Assembly (NCBI GenBank): GCA_013398175.1
Contig: VZRZ01008251.1
Coordinates: 243,786-307,785 of the forward strand
DNA: 64,000 nucleotides
Direction of reading: 5' to 3'
From: Climacteris rufus
Lineage: Eukaryota; Chordata; Aves; Passeriformes; Climacteridae
The notes below the pieces were generated by a model. The model was not told where the DNA came from. It did no database searches and saw only the letters and a program-made list of their open reading frames with translations. Below are positions 26,476 through 39,375 of the stretch, one piece after another. Each line of letters opens with the position of its first letter. Positions within the stretch are counted from its first letter, which is position 1. The position numbers were made by a program, and so were the translations under genes.

Positions 26476-28235
26476 TCTTTATGTGCAAAGCCACTGAAGT
26501 GGAAAGGGATCTTTATGAGCCTGTGAGCTCCAGGGCTACACAACCAAAGGGGGCAGTGCAAGCCAAATCACACTGCAGTTCAGCACTGGGGAAGCCCAGC
26601 AGTGTCTTGTGAAATGAAATTATTTCGTATGTTTAGCGGCAAAGATCCCTTGATCTGATGAACCTTCCTTGTCATGGGGGTCACCCTGCACTTGCATTTC
26701 TCTAAGAAACTTTGGTCCCCCATTGCCCCTGCGGGCATAAAATGCAGTATTTTGGGGAGCAATTCCCTTTCCTGTGCCTTGTTATTAGTTTGTTTGCTGG
26801 CTTTACAGCAAGCTCCTTCTGACAGGGAACACTGACACACACAAAAAGGAGCTTCAAAGCAGCAGTGTGGTGTTGGAGCAATGTTGTCAAATTGGTTGAG
26901 AGTTAAAGCTGTGCCAGAGGGGTGATTGCAAAAGGCTGCTTGTTTTGTAGGGCTTTGTGTGTGCAGGAGGCTCTGGATGTCTCGTGACATTGCTGCAGCA
27001 CAAGTCAGGTACAAGAATGATGAAGTGGTCGATCAGCTCCTGACATCTCCTGCCCCAGCCGTGCCCTGCACCCTTCTGTAATTTAGAAGTAACCAGAGGT
27101 TTTGTGTGTAGTGAATGAAGGCAAAAGGAAAGGGCGTCTGTGGGAGAAGATGGGACTGGAGAGAAGCAGCGGTGTAGGGATGCAGAGCTGGGAAAAGACA
27201 CTTGAGTTCTGTTCTTGGAAGTCTGTGGCAGCAGGCACTTCATAGATCAGCTTTAGCATGAGAGGAGAAATCTGTGCTGACCTTTCAAAGCACTGAGGTG
27301 CTGGGAAATCCAGGTGCTGGCAAACCTAAGTGCCTTTGCACTGAGCAGGGCTGCAGTGAGCAGGGCTGTGCAGAAGTGACAGAGGCTGATCAGTGGAGCT
27401 CTCCTGTGGCTCCAGCAGCAGAGAGGACCCAACTGCAAGATGTCGAGTGTGTGTGGACAACCTTGTTAAGCTTAGTAGGAAGTTTACCGTCTCTGCATTG
27501 CCTTCCTGCACAGCTAGTCCTCCTCTACCTGCCTTACCTGCTCTCTTTCCACCCTGTGATGAAGCCTTGAGCCTTCATGTTCCCCGTGGAGGCCAAATGC
27601 CACCAAATGAGCAAAAGCAGCTGGAGCATTGCTGGTATCTGCACAGTCAGAGCTTGGCTGTTCATTCAGGGTCTGTAAGGACTTCTGGTGACAAACACAG
27701 GTCCCCTCTTCCCCCTCCTGGCTAACCATGACAGTGCATCAGCAGGGCAAGTCTGCAGAGGAGCATGGCTTGTGAATCAGTGACAGCACAGCTGCCTCGA
27801 GCTTTGCTTGTTGGGATAGACCTTTACACATCTCTCTGGGTGACAACCTGACCCTGACCTTTCTCTGAACGTGGTCTTCTTGTTGCTGTGGGTGATGGCA
27901 ACATCCTCTTTCCTGGCAGTACTGACCCAGATGGTCAAGCCATGTATAGTCCCCATTACCCAGGCCTTGCTGGCACTGGTGGTTAGCAGAAATGGCTGAG
28001 CCTGCCAAGCAGGGTGTGTTTTATTTGTCTGAAATACCATGAGCAGACAAAGAAGGGTTAAAATAACAGAACATTGAAAACCCATTATCTTTGGGAACTA
28101 TGATCTTTCCTTTTTGGGTAGGCAGGTTCCATAGGACCCCATCTACCCAGATAGTGGAAAGGTCACCTTCCCATACCTGATTGCCCAATGGCTTTCCCTG
28201 ACAGCCTGTCCAAACAAGGCAATTTTCCTTCCCAG

Positions 28236-28264
28236 CCCTTTTCCTTCCTTCCTTCCCTCCCCCT
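28236..28264. repeat. Pure pyrimidine tract with (TTCC)n core
   Basis: Twenty-nine consecutive pyrimidines include three to four TTCC units. This is a simple sequence within the intron, about 2.2 kb before the next exon, so it is too far away to serve as that exon's polypyrimidine tract. Confidence 0.8.
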
Positions 28265-30407
28265 GGAGTTGTCTCCTTGCACAGAGCTGGCTTCAGCCTC
28301 AAGCTGTTCTGGGGACTCAGAGCCCAGGTGAGCTATAACCAGAGATGCTCAGTTATTGCAACCCCAAAGCCCACTTAGCTGAGAGCTGCAAACAAGAGCT
28401 TCAGGCACTCCTGAGTTTGTCCTGATCAAAATGATTGTTGTAAGTAGCCAGAGCCACACTTTTGCCAAATTTTGCACTTTCTTTTGTGTTTCATCTCTAC
28501 TAATTCTTTGGTGCAGTGCCTATTCCACAAAGCAAAGGATCTGGTGGAGCTGTGTCTGAGATAACTGCTATCCCTTTTGCCTCAGAGGTGCTTCCTGCTA
28601 TTCTAGCAGGAAAGCTTTGGAAAGTCTGGCCCAGAAAAAATGACTTTAAGCAGTTCCCAGTTCCCCCTTCAGTTCCTCAAACCAGAGCAGCTCACTTGGG
28701 AGACATATGGCCAGCAAGGTGATCACTTGTCTCCCTTGGGGAGGTTCCTTTGTTTCTTGCTGACCTCCTGCTCCCTTGAGGTAGCTGTCATGTGCTGTCC
28801 TAGCATCTGGAGAGCCTGGATCCACAGCCAGACTTTATGAATCTTGGCCAAAAGAAGTGTCCCCAGCCAGCCCAGCTAGTCCTGCCTGACACAGCAGTCT
28901 CCAGAGTGGATCTGAGTGATCTGCTAAGCTGCTGTAAGATCAGGGCTTGCAGAAAGGGGAGTTGTGGAGAGTGTAAGAGGTCACTGTCTTGTCTTGTGAT
29001 ATCTGTACTATGGACACATGTTACATGGTGTTGCATGAGCTGAATTTGGCCTCAGCCTGGTATTTGGTTCTTAGCTTGGTATTCAGGATGGTGAATTTTT
29101 CAATGATTTCCTGGCATGAAGTTTTATTTGGGTCAGTGAGAGCACAGTGTATGACTTTGCTATCCTTTAGGGAAGGGAAAATCTGTGCATCATCTAGTGA
29201 TTCAGCACACAGGGTTTCTTAACAGCCTACAGGAGAAAGCTGTTTTAATGCTGTGTTCATTCCTGAATAAGCCATTAATTTGAGTTGGCAATTTTCTTGG
29301 AGGCCAGAGGAGAGGAGGCTGTGATCAAATGGAGTGGCTCAGCACTGCTCTCTCCTCCGTGCCCTGTTTAAAAAGGTTGGGCTCATCATAACAAACCTGC
29401 TTTGACTTTGTGGTGGTCTTCCCAGACCCTTTCAAGAGTCCTGCATGATCCAGCAGTGGCAGCAGCCCTGCTGACAGTAATCTCTGTGACCTCAAAAAAC
29501 TTCATAAAGACTGGCAGTCACTTCCTCTAAAGGATGCTGCCCCTCTTACTCAGCCTGCTGGCTCCTGGTCAGGGTCTGCAGCCTTTTTGCTGAGCCCAGG
29601 GGCTTGCACCTCATGGCTGTGAGAGCTGGTGGGACACTGACCTGGGGACCAGCAGCCTTCCCTGGGGGAATGAGGGGCTGCTTGGATGTGCTGGGCTGTT
29701 GCAGAACTCAGTTCTGTGCTGTTTTCTAGGCAGTTCAATGTCTAAAATCACTGAAGACATTTTCAGCAAAAAAATCTCCCCACAGAACCATTCTGTTTCT
29801 TGTTGAAAGAGGATTAATTTTTCCCCCTTCAATAAAATGGGCCGTGTTTGAAATCTGAAAACCCTTGCTGAATGCCTTCTTGGAGCTGCAGCAGAAGCAG
29901 CTTCCAGGTCCCATCATAGCCTGCTGCCGGAGGCGGATCCAAACTGCAAACCCTTCTAACAGCTCTTTAATAACCCTGCACAGAAGGAAAAATCTGTCAC
30001 CTTTCCCTCTGTGGTTTCTCCTCTGTTCTAATGCACTGGAGGAACGAGATGGAGCCGGGAAGGTTTTCAGAGAAAGACTCGTGGGAACTACAGCTGCCGA
30101 TGGAGAAACTCATTTCTGTAGTGTCTGAGGGGAACCGCAGTGGCTTTGCTGAGGGCTGGTGTGTGTGGGTGGGTTTGGAGGGGTGAGCTGCTCTGACCCG
30201 TGCATTTCAGAGGAACCACGAACACTTTATAGTAACAAAGGGTGGAAAAAGCAAGAGGTTTCTGCAATGCATGTGACTTTTCCCTGAGGTTTGGAACCCC
30301 ACAGTATGTTCCAGGCCACGGTGTTTGCGTGTCAGCCTTGGTGAGTTGAGCTTTCTCCCACAAGCCTCACTTGAAGTTGCTGTGATGACTGAGAGCCTAA
30401 AATGTTG

Positions 30408-30468
30408 CTTTTTTTTTTTTCTCTCTCTCTTTTTTTTCATTGTCCCACACCCCTTCTCCTCTGTGCAG
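30408..30468 (+). promoter_or_regulatory. DIS3L2: Extended polypyrimidine tract and 3' splice site of the 80-nt exon
   Basis: The tract is C, twelve T, five CT, seven T and C (30408-30438). A short interruption follows, then a second pyrimidine-rich run ending ctgtgcag at 30468. This is the strongest acceptor in the window and precedes its shortest exon, which is flanked by two introns of more than 25 kb. A strong acceptor would help such an isolated exon to be recognised; that link is inference. Confidence 0.8.
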
Positions 30469-30548
30469 ATGAAGCTCTCGTTTACCTTGGACCAGGAGAG
30501 TGGGATGCCTCAAAGCTGTTATATCTATCAGTACCGGGACAGCAACAA
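30469..30548 (+). CDS. DIS3L2: DIS3L2 exon (RNB domain, 80 nt, MKLSFTLDQESG segment)
   Basis: The exon runs from ATG AAG CTC TCG to AGC AAC AA. It enters in phase 0 and leaves two bases of a Lys codon, completed by the first G of the next exon. The translation includes MKLSFTLDQESGMPQSCYIY followed by QYRDSN. This matches the DIS3L2 segment that follows LRLDQ and precedes KLVEEFMLLAN in the human protein. The leading ATG is an internal Met (human has Leu here), not a start codon. The donor is consensus gtaagt at 30549. The exon sits alone between introns of 25.2 and 27.1 kb. Because 80 is not a multiple of 3, skipping it alone would shift the frame. Confidence 0.96.
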
Positions 30549-33179
30549 GTAAGTCCTCTGGAAGATTACATGCAGCAAACACAGAAAGGTGCACTGAAAG
30601 GAAACTGCCCTGCCTCTGCTGGCAGAGGAATCACCACTGCTTGTACCACTTAAAAGTAGATTAGAGAAGGCCTCAGGCTTGACCTGAAACTGGGAACAGC
30701 TCCTGCAAAGGCCAGATTCTTTAAAATGCACGAGGCCCTGCAGCCCCCTTTTTTTTTCTGTAGCTTTTAAAAGCTGCTTTTATTTGTTTAAAAGGCCTGC
30801 CCTTGGGTACCTCAGGCTGTGACAGAGTTTGCCCTGCCTTTGCCCAGGGGTGTTTGCAGCTCACACCCTGCCCTATTGGTGCTGGGGTGACTCTGGGAGC
30901 ATAGCCTGGGGGAAAGCACCCAAAGGCTGCAGTGCACTGGAAAGGACAGTCCTCACCTGTGCTTAGCTAGACCCACACAGAACCCTGTTCCTTCTGCCAA
31001 AGCTTGTGCATGGGTTCACTGAGTGGCCTTGGTGGTACTGTAGCCCCAGTGCAGCCACGTGCTCTGTTTTTGTAAGATACTATATGATATTCAAGCTTTG
31101 GATGTGCTTGGAGCACAGAGTCCTCTATTTCTAGGTATTCTGCCTATTTTTACTAGCTGCTGTAGTGAATTGGCACCCAAGATGTTTTTATTTCGAATCA
31201 CATTCTCATTATCAAATTGACAGCAGCAGCAGAGTTCAGGATATTTCTGTGTTCACTCTGAATACCAGCATGTCATAAATCCATGGCCTGTTACTCCACC
31301 CATGTAGTTCTGCTTCTTGCCAGGTATTGAAGTTAACCTTAAAAAAGGAGTATATGAAATTGTCAATGAACAGAACAGTCTGCGATTAGATCTGCTCAGA
31401 AACACCAACAAGAACAGTCCCAGTGAGGAAGAGGGACACCTGCAAATGCACAGACCACTTTCTTAGCTGAGAAATCTTAATATTTAAACAAGAAGGGAGA
31501 TAATTTGTGACCTCCTGCCTGTGGATGGGTGATTAGCACATGGTCCATGATCCCATCCCAACTATCCCAGCCCCAGAGCCTTGTGTGAGCAGAGTTGGTA
31601 CCTCCATCACCACCAAGCTCACAGGAAAATGTGCAGTTCAGCACAAAAGCATAAAATCAGTAAAGTAAGAGCATTTGTTTCTGAGGGTTTTAAAGGCGGT
31701 GTCACACAATGGGCAGCGAGGAAAAGAAACCCCCCAGACCTGCTGGGCTTTGTTAAAGATGTTTATAGACCAGTGTTTCTAATTGTGTGGTGTATATCTC
31801 AAAAATCAGCAGCTATGGTTTTTCTGCCACAAACCCTGCTCTCCCCAGGCTCTGGTGGGTGTTTTCTGCCATTGTTTGAGGAAACTCCGGGGACATGAGT
31901 GGAACTATTTTGTTTAACTGCTAAGGCCAATAGCAATTCTACTTGGAAGCCTTGCTTTTAGCTGTGAGGGGTCCAGCATGTGATGAAGTAGCTGCATCGT
32001 GCTGGCAGCTGTTGATTTAGAGATGTGTGACTGTGTCCTGTGTTTCTGGCAAGTGTGGGAGCTGAGCCACCCCTAGCCATGCCAGCCAGGATCATGGCTT
32101 GGAAGAATACAGTGTGTGCAGGATGACTGTAATTGCAAGTAAACCCAGACTTTGCGTGTGTCCAACAAACCCAACTGCAATTACACCTCCATGCAGGCCC
32201 CTGTACTTTGTATTTTATAGCTTGCTTGTGGAGAGCAGAATCCCATTTCCCAGGGAGAGTCTGCTAAGTTTGTACACATGCTTATCCCCCTAAACCCTGT
32301 GTGTGCAGCCCAGCACTTCCCCCTGTCCTTGGCTGGTGAACTGAAGCATGAAGGTCTGTGCTACGGCTGGCACATTCTTGCAGGTAAAGTGCCCTTGAGC
32401 CAAACGTGTGCTTGGTTCTGCTTGTACCCTGGGTGATTTTGGAGCAGCTCATTTGTGCTGCAGCTTTACTGGCAGCAGAACTTTGCATTTGAATGGTGTA
32501 AGGAAGTACCAGACGTGGCTCCTGTGTAGCCAAGCAGAGACTGTTCTTCTCAAGCACTGGGCCTGTCATAGGGTTAATTTGATGTCCATACAGCGACACG
32601 GCAGTTGTCACGATAGTTTTTCCTTATAGCAGTTTTCCAGGGTAACTTGTTGGGCTTCTGTTCTCCCAGGCATAGTCAGGCTTTGACAATACTCATCAGG
32701 ACTCAAGGGGTAACAGCTCTTCTGCTTCCTTCTGAAGATGTAGCCAGAAGTTAAAGCAATGTAATGCTGGTGTCTAAACTGTGTTTCAGAGCCATTTATA
32801 GCCCAGAGAAGAAATACTGGTGACACACTGCAAACTCATGCATGGCAAAGACTGGAAATGTGCACCCTAGAGCCCAGTGCTGTCAGCAAAGCATCATACC
32901 TGGGACCTGCTCCAGGGAAAGACTTATGGCAGGAGTGCAGGTGTGTGAAGCTCTTGAGCAGCAGCTTTAACAGGAGGAAGCTGAGGTGATTCTGGCCGGC
33001 GGAAACTCGTTCTGACCTGGGAAGTGTGCCTGGTGCCCCAGAGATCTGTGTGAGCCAGGCTGTGCATGTCAGGGCTTGGTGTCACCCTGGTCACTGAAGG
33101 AATGTCCCTTCCCCTGCAAGTGGCAAATGCTGTTCCAAGCAGCAGCCAGACGGGGCCACCGGAGAACAGCAGATATTGG

Positions 33180-33350
33180 TCTCCCAATTGGAGAAAAAAG
33201 GACTGCAGCATTGCTGAAAGTGTAATTACCAGAGCAATTAAAATTTCTATTACTTAGGCTAGAAATGCAAGTACCGTGCAGGCTCTTACAAGGGCAATCA
33301 ATTGGAATTTGTTCCCTTTAAAATGATAAAACCTTTCCAAGGAAATGTTG
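33180..33350. other. AT-rich block, candidate conserved non-coding element
   Basis: The block contains several ATTA/TAAT cores (gtaattaccagagcaattaaaa, shortened: taatta and caatta) and caatcaattgg. It differs in composition from the GC-richer flanks. There is no repeat structure. Any regulatory role is a guess without cross-species alignment. Confidence 0.22.
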
Positions 33351-33963
33351 CTGCTCCTGTCAGTTTCCTGTTGCCTGCGTGCCTGCAGGAGCATTCACAG
33401 GCACAGAACTCACCCGCTCCTCTATTGCATCCTGGCTGCCAAGCACTTCGGGTGGACTGGACTCAGCAGAGCCTTTGAAGCCTTGGATTGAGAACAAATG
33501 AGAGGCCGAGCAGCCAGCTGCTCACCCTGCCCTTCCAACCCCTGCTATAATAGATGGGTATCTGATGGCACTTGGTAGTCCCAGTGACAACTTGGAGCTG
33601 TGTGGAGGAGTGAGGCTGTCACTGCCCCTATGGGCACAGGGGTGAGACCAGGGGACTTCACTTCTCCTCTTCCTGCTGAGATCTAAGCACTGTCATCCCC
33701 TGGGCTGCCAGTCCTTCCCAGCCTTTCAGTCCTTCCTGGCCCAAGGAAGTGGTTTGACCTGACACAGAAGCAACCAGTCTGCTTTCTCATTTTCAAGCCA
33801 TGTTGCTTAAATTCTCCCTAAAGGGATCAGTCAGTGTATGGACAGAGCACCAGGCTGCTGCTCTGGATCCTGTGGGACTCTGCCCTGTGAGGGGAGCACT
33901 GTGCCATGATACAGAGACAGTAATGGGTGCAGGGTGACACTTGGAACAGGAGCATACTATCTG

Positions 33964-33977
33964 TCACCAGGTGGCCC
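33964..33977 (+). promoter_or_regulatory. Possible CTCF-like site
   Basis: The sequence tcaccaggtggccc fits 12 of 14 positions of the CTCF core CCASYAGRKGGCRS as I recall it. A single motif match in 64 kb is weak evidence, and binding cannot be inferred. Confidence 0.2.
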
Positions 33978-35109
33978 CAGAGCAGTGACACCCAGGAGAG
34001 GACAGCCCTGCCAGCTGTCCCCTGGTGTGACTGTGGCACCTATCAGGTGTTGACAGTGGGACTGGCTTTCTGTCACTGCCTATTGACACAGGCTGGGTTT
34101 CGCTGATCCTGCACAGGACCCAATTGCAAAACCCAGCCAGGCAGTAAAAGACCATCAAGTTCTTTCACATCCACCATGGCTCATGAGTCCTGTCTTACAA
34201 CATGCACTCACCATCCTCAGTCTGGGAATGGGATATGGGCTGTGCTGAGGAAGTGCTGCTGCCCACTCTAAAGCCGGCCTGCCCAGCCTGACTGGTCCTG
34301 CTCCTGTGGGCTGCCAGGCAGCAGGAAGGATGAGATCCATAAAGGTTACAGAGCATCATGAAAGACTTCTTCCAGCCTGTGTGCAGGAAGAGCCAAAGCC
34401 AATTTGAGATCCCCCTGGAAGAAATTAATTGCGAGGAGCCCAGTGTCTTTTGGCTGTATCCAAGAAATAGAAAATGCAATCTGTTTTCTGCACTCACCAT
34501 CACTATCCAGACGCTTCTCTGGAGACCTCCTTGGCTTTGCCCATCTACCCACGGCAAGTCTGACCCTTCAAATGCCTTTGTCTTCCCTCCCAAGACTCTC
34601 TGATTACTGCCACCTTTCTCAGATGATGCAGTGCTCAGGGTCTCTGCCATCCCAGACCAGCCAAGGAGCTGTAAATCCCTGTCAAGCATAGCACTTCATT
34701 GTCCCCATCTGGTACTCCTCTAATATGGTTTTCATGCTCCCTCAGTCTCCAGGTTTTGGTCTGTTTTTGAGGTCCCTTCCCCACATCCCAGATTTTGCCT
34801 TTGCTGATAAACCAGCTTGCAGCTCGCGAATGAATTTCATTTTAATTCCATGCTGCAGCTGCAGTTTGTGTCAGGATTATGAATTTCCAGTGAGGGCTTT
34901 CATGTTCTCTTCAGAGCAATTTCTAAACCCAGAGGAGCAGCATCTCGTGTGGAAGCACTTAGAGACCTCTTACAAAAGCAGTGTTGGAGTATTGATCACT
35001 GTTTCTCTCTGGGGACCCAGAGTGCTGCAGATCGAGCTGCTGTGCAGTGTAGCCACTTGCGGGCAGCACCACACAACTCTTCAGAATGAGAAGTGAAAAA
35101 TAGCTCCAG

Positions 35110-35420
35110 TTGAAAGGAAAAGTGGTGCCCCCTTTTATATAGAGATCAATGATGTCTGCTACATTGGATTATCACTTAAAACACCAGGACTTCAAATGCC
35201 AGGGTGCATGCACTCCTGATGCTGACAGGCTCATGATACATAATGCTGTTTGGGTTACCAGCAGAGCTCCTCTGTGCAATCTTTTCATAAGGTGAATGTA
35301 ATATCTGCAGTGATGTACCCAACGTTACATCAAGGGAGCCAACCTATAATTATGCTGGAATTGTTTGAACGGGTTATTTGTCACTTACACATTAGCTCAC
35401 TCCATTTATTGCTCCCATTC
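35110..35420. other. AT-rich block, candidate conserved non-coding element
   Basis: About 300 bases are AT-rich without repeat features, with motifs such as cttttatatagag, ttggattatcac and cctataattatgc. It looks like non-repetitive regulatory-type DNA, but this is only a compositional impression. Confidence 0.2.
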
Positions 35421-38400
35421 AGGACTGCAGCAGGTTTGGTGTAAACAGAGTTTGGGTGGAGGTTTGGGAGGGTTTGTTTCTCTGAAAAAGAGCAAAGCAG
35501 GATTGTTTGGAGTTTATTCTTTTTTGCTAGAAGGGCTGTTGACTGGCAGTGCTAGGAAGAAAATATGTAAAGCAGCTGACACAGCTGCTGATGTGTTTTC
35601 AGAGATACTTCCCAGGTGTACAGCCCATGAGTTGGACTTTAGCATGGACCTGGTTGTTCTGCAATGAGCTGGCAGGTTTACCGTAAGGTGTTTTGTTCCT
35701 TTTGAGAAATTGAGGCTTACAGAGTGGATTGTTTGCACAAGGAGCTGCTGCACAGCTCACACAGTCCCTGGATGCCTGACCTGCCTTATTACCTGGTTGT
35801 TTCATGGCACACATCCCAGAGGAGCAGCACTGCTTGTGTTGATGTAAAGGAGCTCCCCTGATGGCATCTGATTTCCTAGTTAGTGATCATGCTCTGCCCC
35901 ACTCTGACCTGCAAAGCCAGGGAAGTCTCTGGAAGTGGTATCTTCTCTTGTTTGTCTTGTCTGCTAGACTGGAATTTCATGGAGGAAATCCATGTACATG
36001 TGCCTTGACATCACAGGCTTGGATGGATGCTTTCTTGCAGCAGTTATTCACTTGAAACTTGTGAAATGCTTTGTTTAGATTTCAGAACAAAATAAAATTA
36101 AAGCAATTGCCAGGAAAACAAAAAGAAAAGATCACATAGCACACTGGAATTTTTCTTTTGATACCATGTCTTGTGTTTTGTTTCACTATTGGCACTGAAC
36201 TTTACACAAATACACCCTTCACCTGCCAAAGGGTAAGCATTGGAGTTGGTCAGACAATGTTGGTGAATTGTTCTGTCACTGTAAATTGAGATAAACCAGT
36301 CCTCCTGGTTTTGGCATTGGTTCAGTGAAGGGTAAATTGTCCAGGAGAACAAGTCTGGAGGTTGACCTTTAAAACTTCAAGAGCTATGTAATCCTTCCTG
36401 CCTAAGGCATGAGCTCCATTTTCTGTCTGCCACCTCCAAAGGCTGTTGGGACATAAGCTGCAAAATAGCCCTTGTCACTTGAGCTTTTGGGGAGCAGAGG
36501 GTTGTTCTCTCCTTGCAGAAGGGTCCCTGTGGCCATGTCTAGGTGGGGGAAAAGGGCTCTTGCAAAAGGCTCTGCCCAGGTACTACATAGCTGCTTTTCT
36601 TGAAACAGACATGCCTCCTCCTGCCACCCAGCTGCTTAATAACAGGTTTGTAGTCCATCAGAACTGTAGAAACTGCCAAATCCTTGGAGTGTAAGTGCCG
36701 TGTGGGGGATGCAAATGGAAAACGTGATCAAGGAAACCTGCCTTCCCCTTGAGCAGGCAGATGGGATTTGAAGATAACCTTATCCCTTCCAAATGAATGT
36801 TGGAAGCTTTCTTTGGTGGCCTACACAGTATCCCACAGTGACCAGTAGCTCTCTCTAAATCCTCAGCAAGGTTCCAGAGCAGTCAGTGTGTGCTCCCACC
36901 CTCAAGGGACAGGAAGGACTGGGCTCTTAAGTCCCACTGAGTGCAGGACCTCCATTCTTTCCCTAGACTGAATCAAAGGAGTTTGTCATCTTATTTGTTT
37001 CAGTGTTTGCTTGGGGAGGAGCTGTAAGACCTCTTTGTGTCAGTATTAGGTGTTTGGGTATTTGGTGGCAGCCAAGTAGGCAGCTGCAACTGTAATTGAG
37101 TCAGAGATGCTGTCTCCATGTGTCATCCTGGAGATCTGTTTGTGTATCCATTTGTTTAACAATATGTTTGAAAGCCCTCAGCAGCATTTCAACACCATTT
37201 CCCTGGCCTGTATGTGTCTGACTAATGCCCAAGGCAGTGAGCTATATCTGGACAGAACTGCTAACCTCTGGATGTGGGTTTCTTAGCAGCCCTGGATTTG
37301 ATGAGTCTGTGATTAGCCCTTATGAACACAGGAGAGGACAGATCTGATGTGGGAAAGAATGAATAATCATCCCTCCACAAGAAGCACCTCTCAATTTCAT
37401 CATGAACCCAAGCTGCTGAATTGATTTTGTGTCAAGGAAGGCCCTCTCCTGGGCTGAGATCTGGCTAGAAAAATCACCAGTCCCCTTAGCCAGGATTTCT
37501 AGGCATACCTTTTTTGTAACAAACGGGGGAAATGAGTCCTTGTTTTGGCTTAGTCTTTGTCCTTGGATGTATAGGCACAATCCAGAGTGACTTCTCTGCC
37601 AGTCTCAGGTTTTGCTGTCCACCCTGGGATGTTACTAGCAGGGAGTGCTGGGTCAGTGGGTAAGTGAATGTGCCACCCTCTTTTGCTTTGTCAGGAGGTG
37701 CTTTGGGTACAAACCAAGGGTGCAGAGTTGCTCGCAGGGACAGACAAGGGCATGAGACTGAAGGTGATGAAGGGAATCCTGAGCACTCAGAGCTGAGGGA
37801 TGCTCTGCCTGGGGATAGATCTGCCATTCCTGCTGGCCATCCTGCTGTTGGATCTGCTCTTTCTGCCTGCAGGGAGCCAGGGCCTTGGTTTGCCATGGGT
37901 AGAACCTCTGGGTCTGTTCAGCACTGAGTGCCTGGGTTCCCCAGGGCATGGGCAGTGCAAGCTGGAGTAACAGGGGCATTGTCAGCCAGCTAGGATTGCT
38001 CTCTCACAAAGAGCTACTGGCTGAAAGCTGAAGCATTCAGATTAGAAATAAAGCACATATTTGAAATGCAAGAGAGATTAACTGGGAAATTGTGCCAAGA
38101 GAAGAACAGGGAATTCTCTTTCAAGGGCAAAAGCACTTCTGGAATGTGTTTTAGACCCTACAATTCTTTTTTAACAGAGTAGTAGCTACCTGAAGGCCTC
38201 CAGGCACAGGGCATCAGCTGTTGGAATAATCTTCCCAGTCTTAAATTCCTGGCACATTGCTCTGTGTTAATGTAAAGGATCAGCTTTGCACTGACACCGT
38301 TCCTCTTTCCATGTACTCTGCTGAGTTGGGCATTCCGTGTACCTTATTGTACGAAGTTATGTCCTCACAAATTAGAGGGTAAGAGTGGAACTCTCTTTAC

Positions 38401-39343
38401 CCTCTCCTGAGAAACTAAGGTCTCAGTTCTACTTTTCCAGCTACTGCTGTCCATTGTTCTTGGTCCTGCTGCTTTTTCAATGCTTTTTTCACAGTTCTGA
38501 GCAGCTCAATGAGTCTGGCAATGGACTCCACTCCCTCCACACCTCCCTGCTTCTTCTCTATCAAAAAAAAGGAACTCCAAGTCACACACATGTTTTGTGT
38601 GCTCAGCTCCTCACTGTGTCAAGGTCACCCTGAGTGGAGTTCCTGTTACACCTTAGCACTTTCACCTCTTTCAATTTGACATGCATTAGTCAATCTGGAG
38701 CCTAATGGATTTGTAACCTGACTTTGCCTGCCTCAGATGTTCCCAGGGATGTAAGAGGATTTGGGCACAACTTCCTTTCAAGTTAATGGAAAGATCTTGC
38801 TTGGAAAGAACCTGCTTGAGGATCTGAGTGTACTTTGCATTAATGTTTCCATTAATTTTAATGGCAGATGGTTCTAAATTCCTCAGATCAGCTTTGAACA
38901 TCTTAAATTTTGTGTCCTTCACCTGTCTCGTCTGAAATGCAGCACTCTTAAATGAGCAGCCTCATTATTGGCCAAGATGTTCTGCAAGCTTTTTCTGCCT
39001 CTGGGAATGTCCTGTTCTCTGATGGTCCCACTGGACCCCTCACCAGCTCATCACACGTGGGGTGGGAGGTCCATGGTCAGCTCCCAACCCAGAGGCTGTC
39101 CCTTGCATGGTCTCTGGTAAGTCACACAATCTGTCTCTGCTCCAGCACCATTTGTAGAGCAAAAAAGAGCAAGAATCCTCAGGGACTTTTTTATTAGCAT
39201 TTATAAAGCATCAAACATATTTGCCATCATCAAACAGAAGGCAATAGAGAAAAGTGAACTTTTATGGTTGCCACTCAACTCTCAGTTACTGCAAAGCTCT
39301 GCTGCCTTGAGCACAATGACCTGCACACAGTGTGTGGCTGGGA

Positions 39344-39375
39344 CAGGCAGGTGCAGGGGCAGGCAGGTGCAGAGC
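39344..39375. repeat. 16-bp direct repeat, 2 copies
   Basis: Two adjacent 16-bp units, caggcaggtgcagggg (39344-39359) and caggcaggtgcagagc (39360-39375), differ at two positions near the end. Confidence 0.8.

Larger units (their letters stand above)
5299..30468 (+). other. DIS3L2: DIS3L2 intron, 25.2 kb
   Basis: The intron has donor gtgagt at 5299 and acceptor gtgcag ending at 30468. The exons on either side are consecutive in the human protein, so no coding exon is expected inside and none was found. Recognisable content is listed separately: a 10-bp inverted repeat (16127-16157), a tRNA-Ile/CR1 SINE (17202-17339), a CpG cluster (17928-18008), a TG/CA palindrome (19432-19459), a G4 motif (25772-25795), a CpG patch (26452-26475) and a pyrimidine tract (28236-28264). 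Open frames up to 144 codons occur on both strands, but none shows a domain, low-complexity protein signature or splice context that would support a gene. The remaining stretches look like unique intronic DNA. Confidence 0.85.

Noticed and set aside
26580..27014. 144-codon open frame on the minus strand
   Set aside because: The composition resembles translated non-coding DNA; no motif seen.
30469..30471. ATG as a start codon of a short isoform
   Set aside because: It is an internal Met directly after a strong splice acceptor, and the upstream exon joins in frame.
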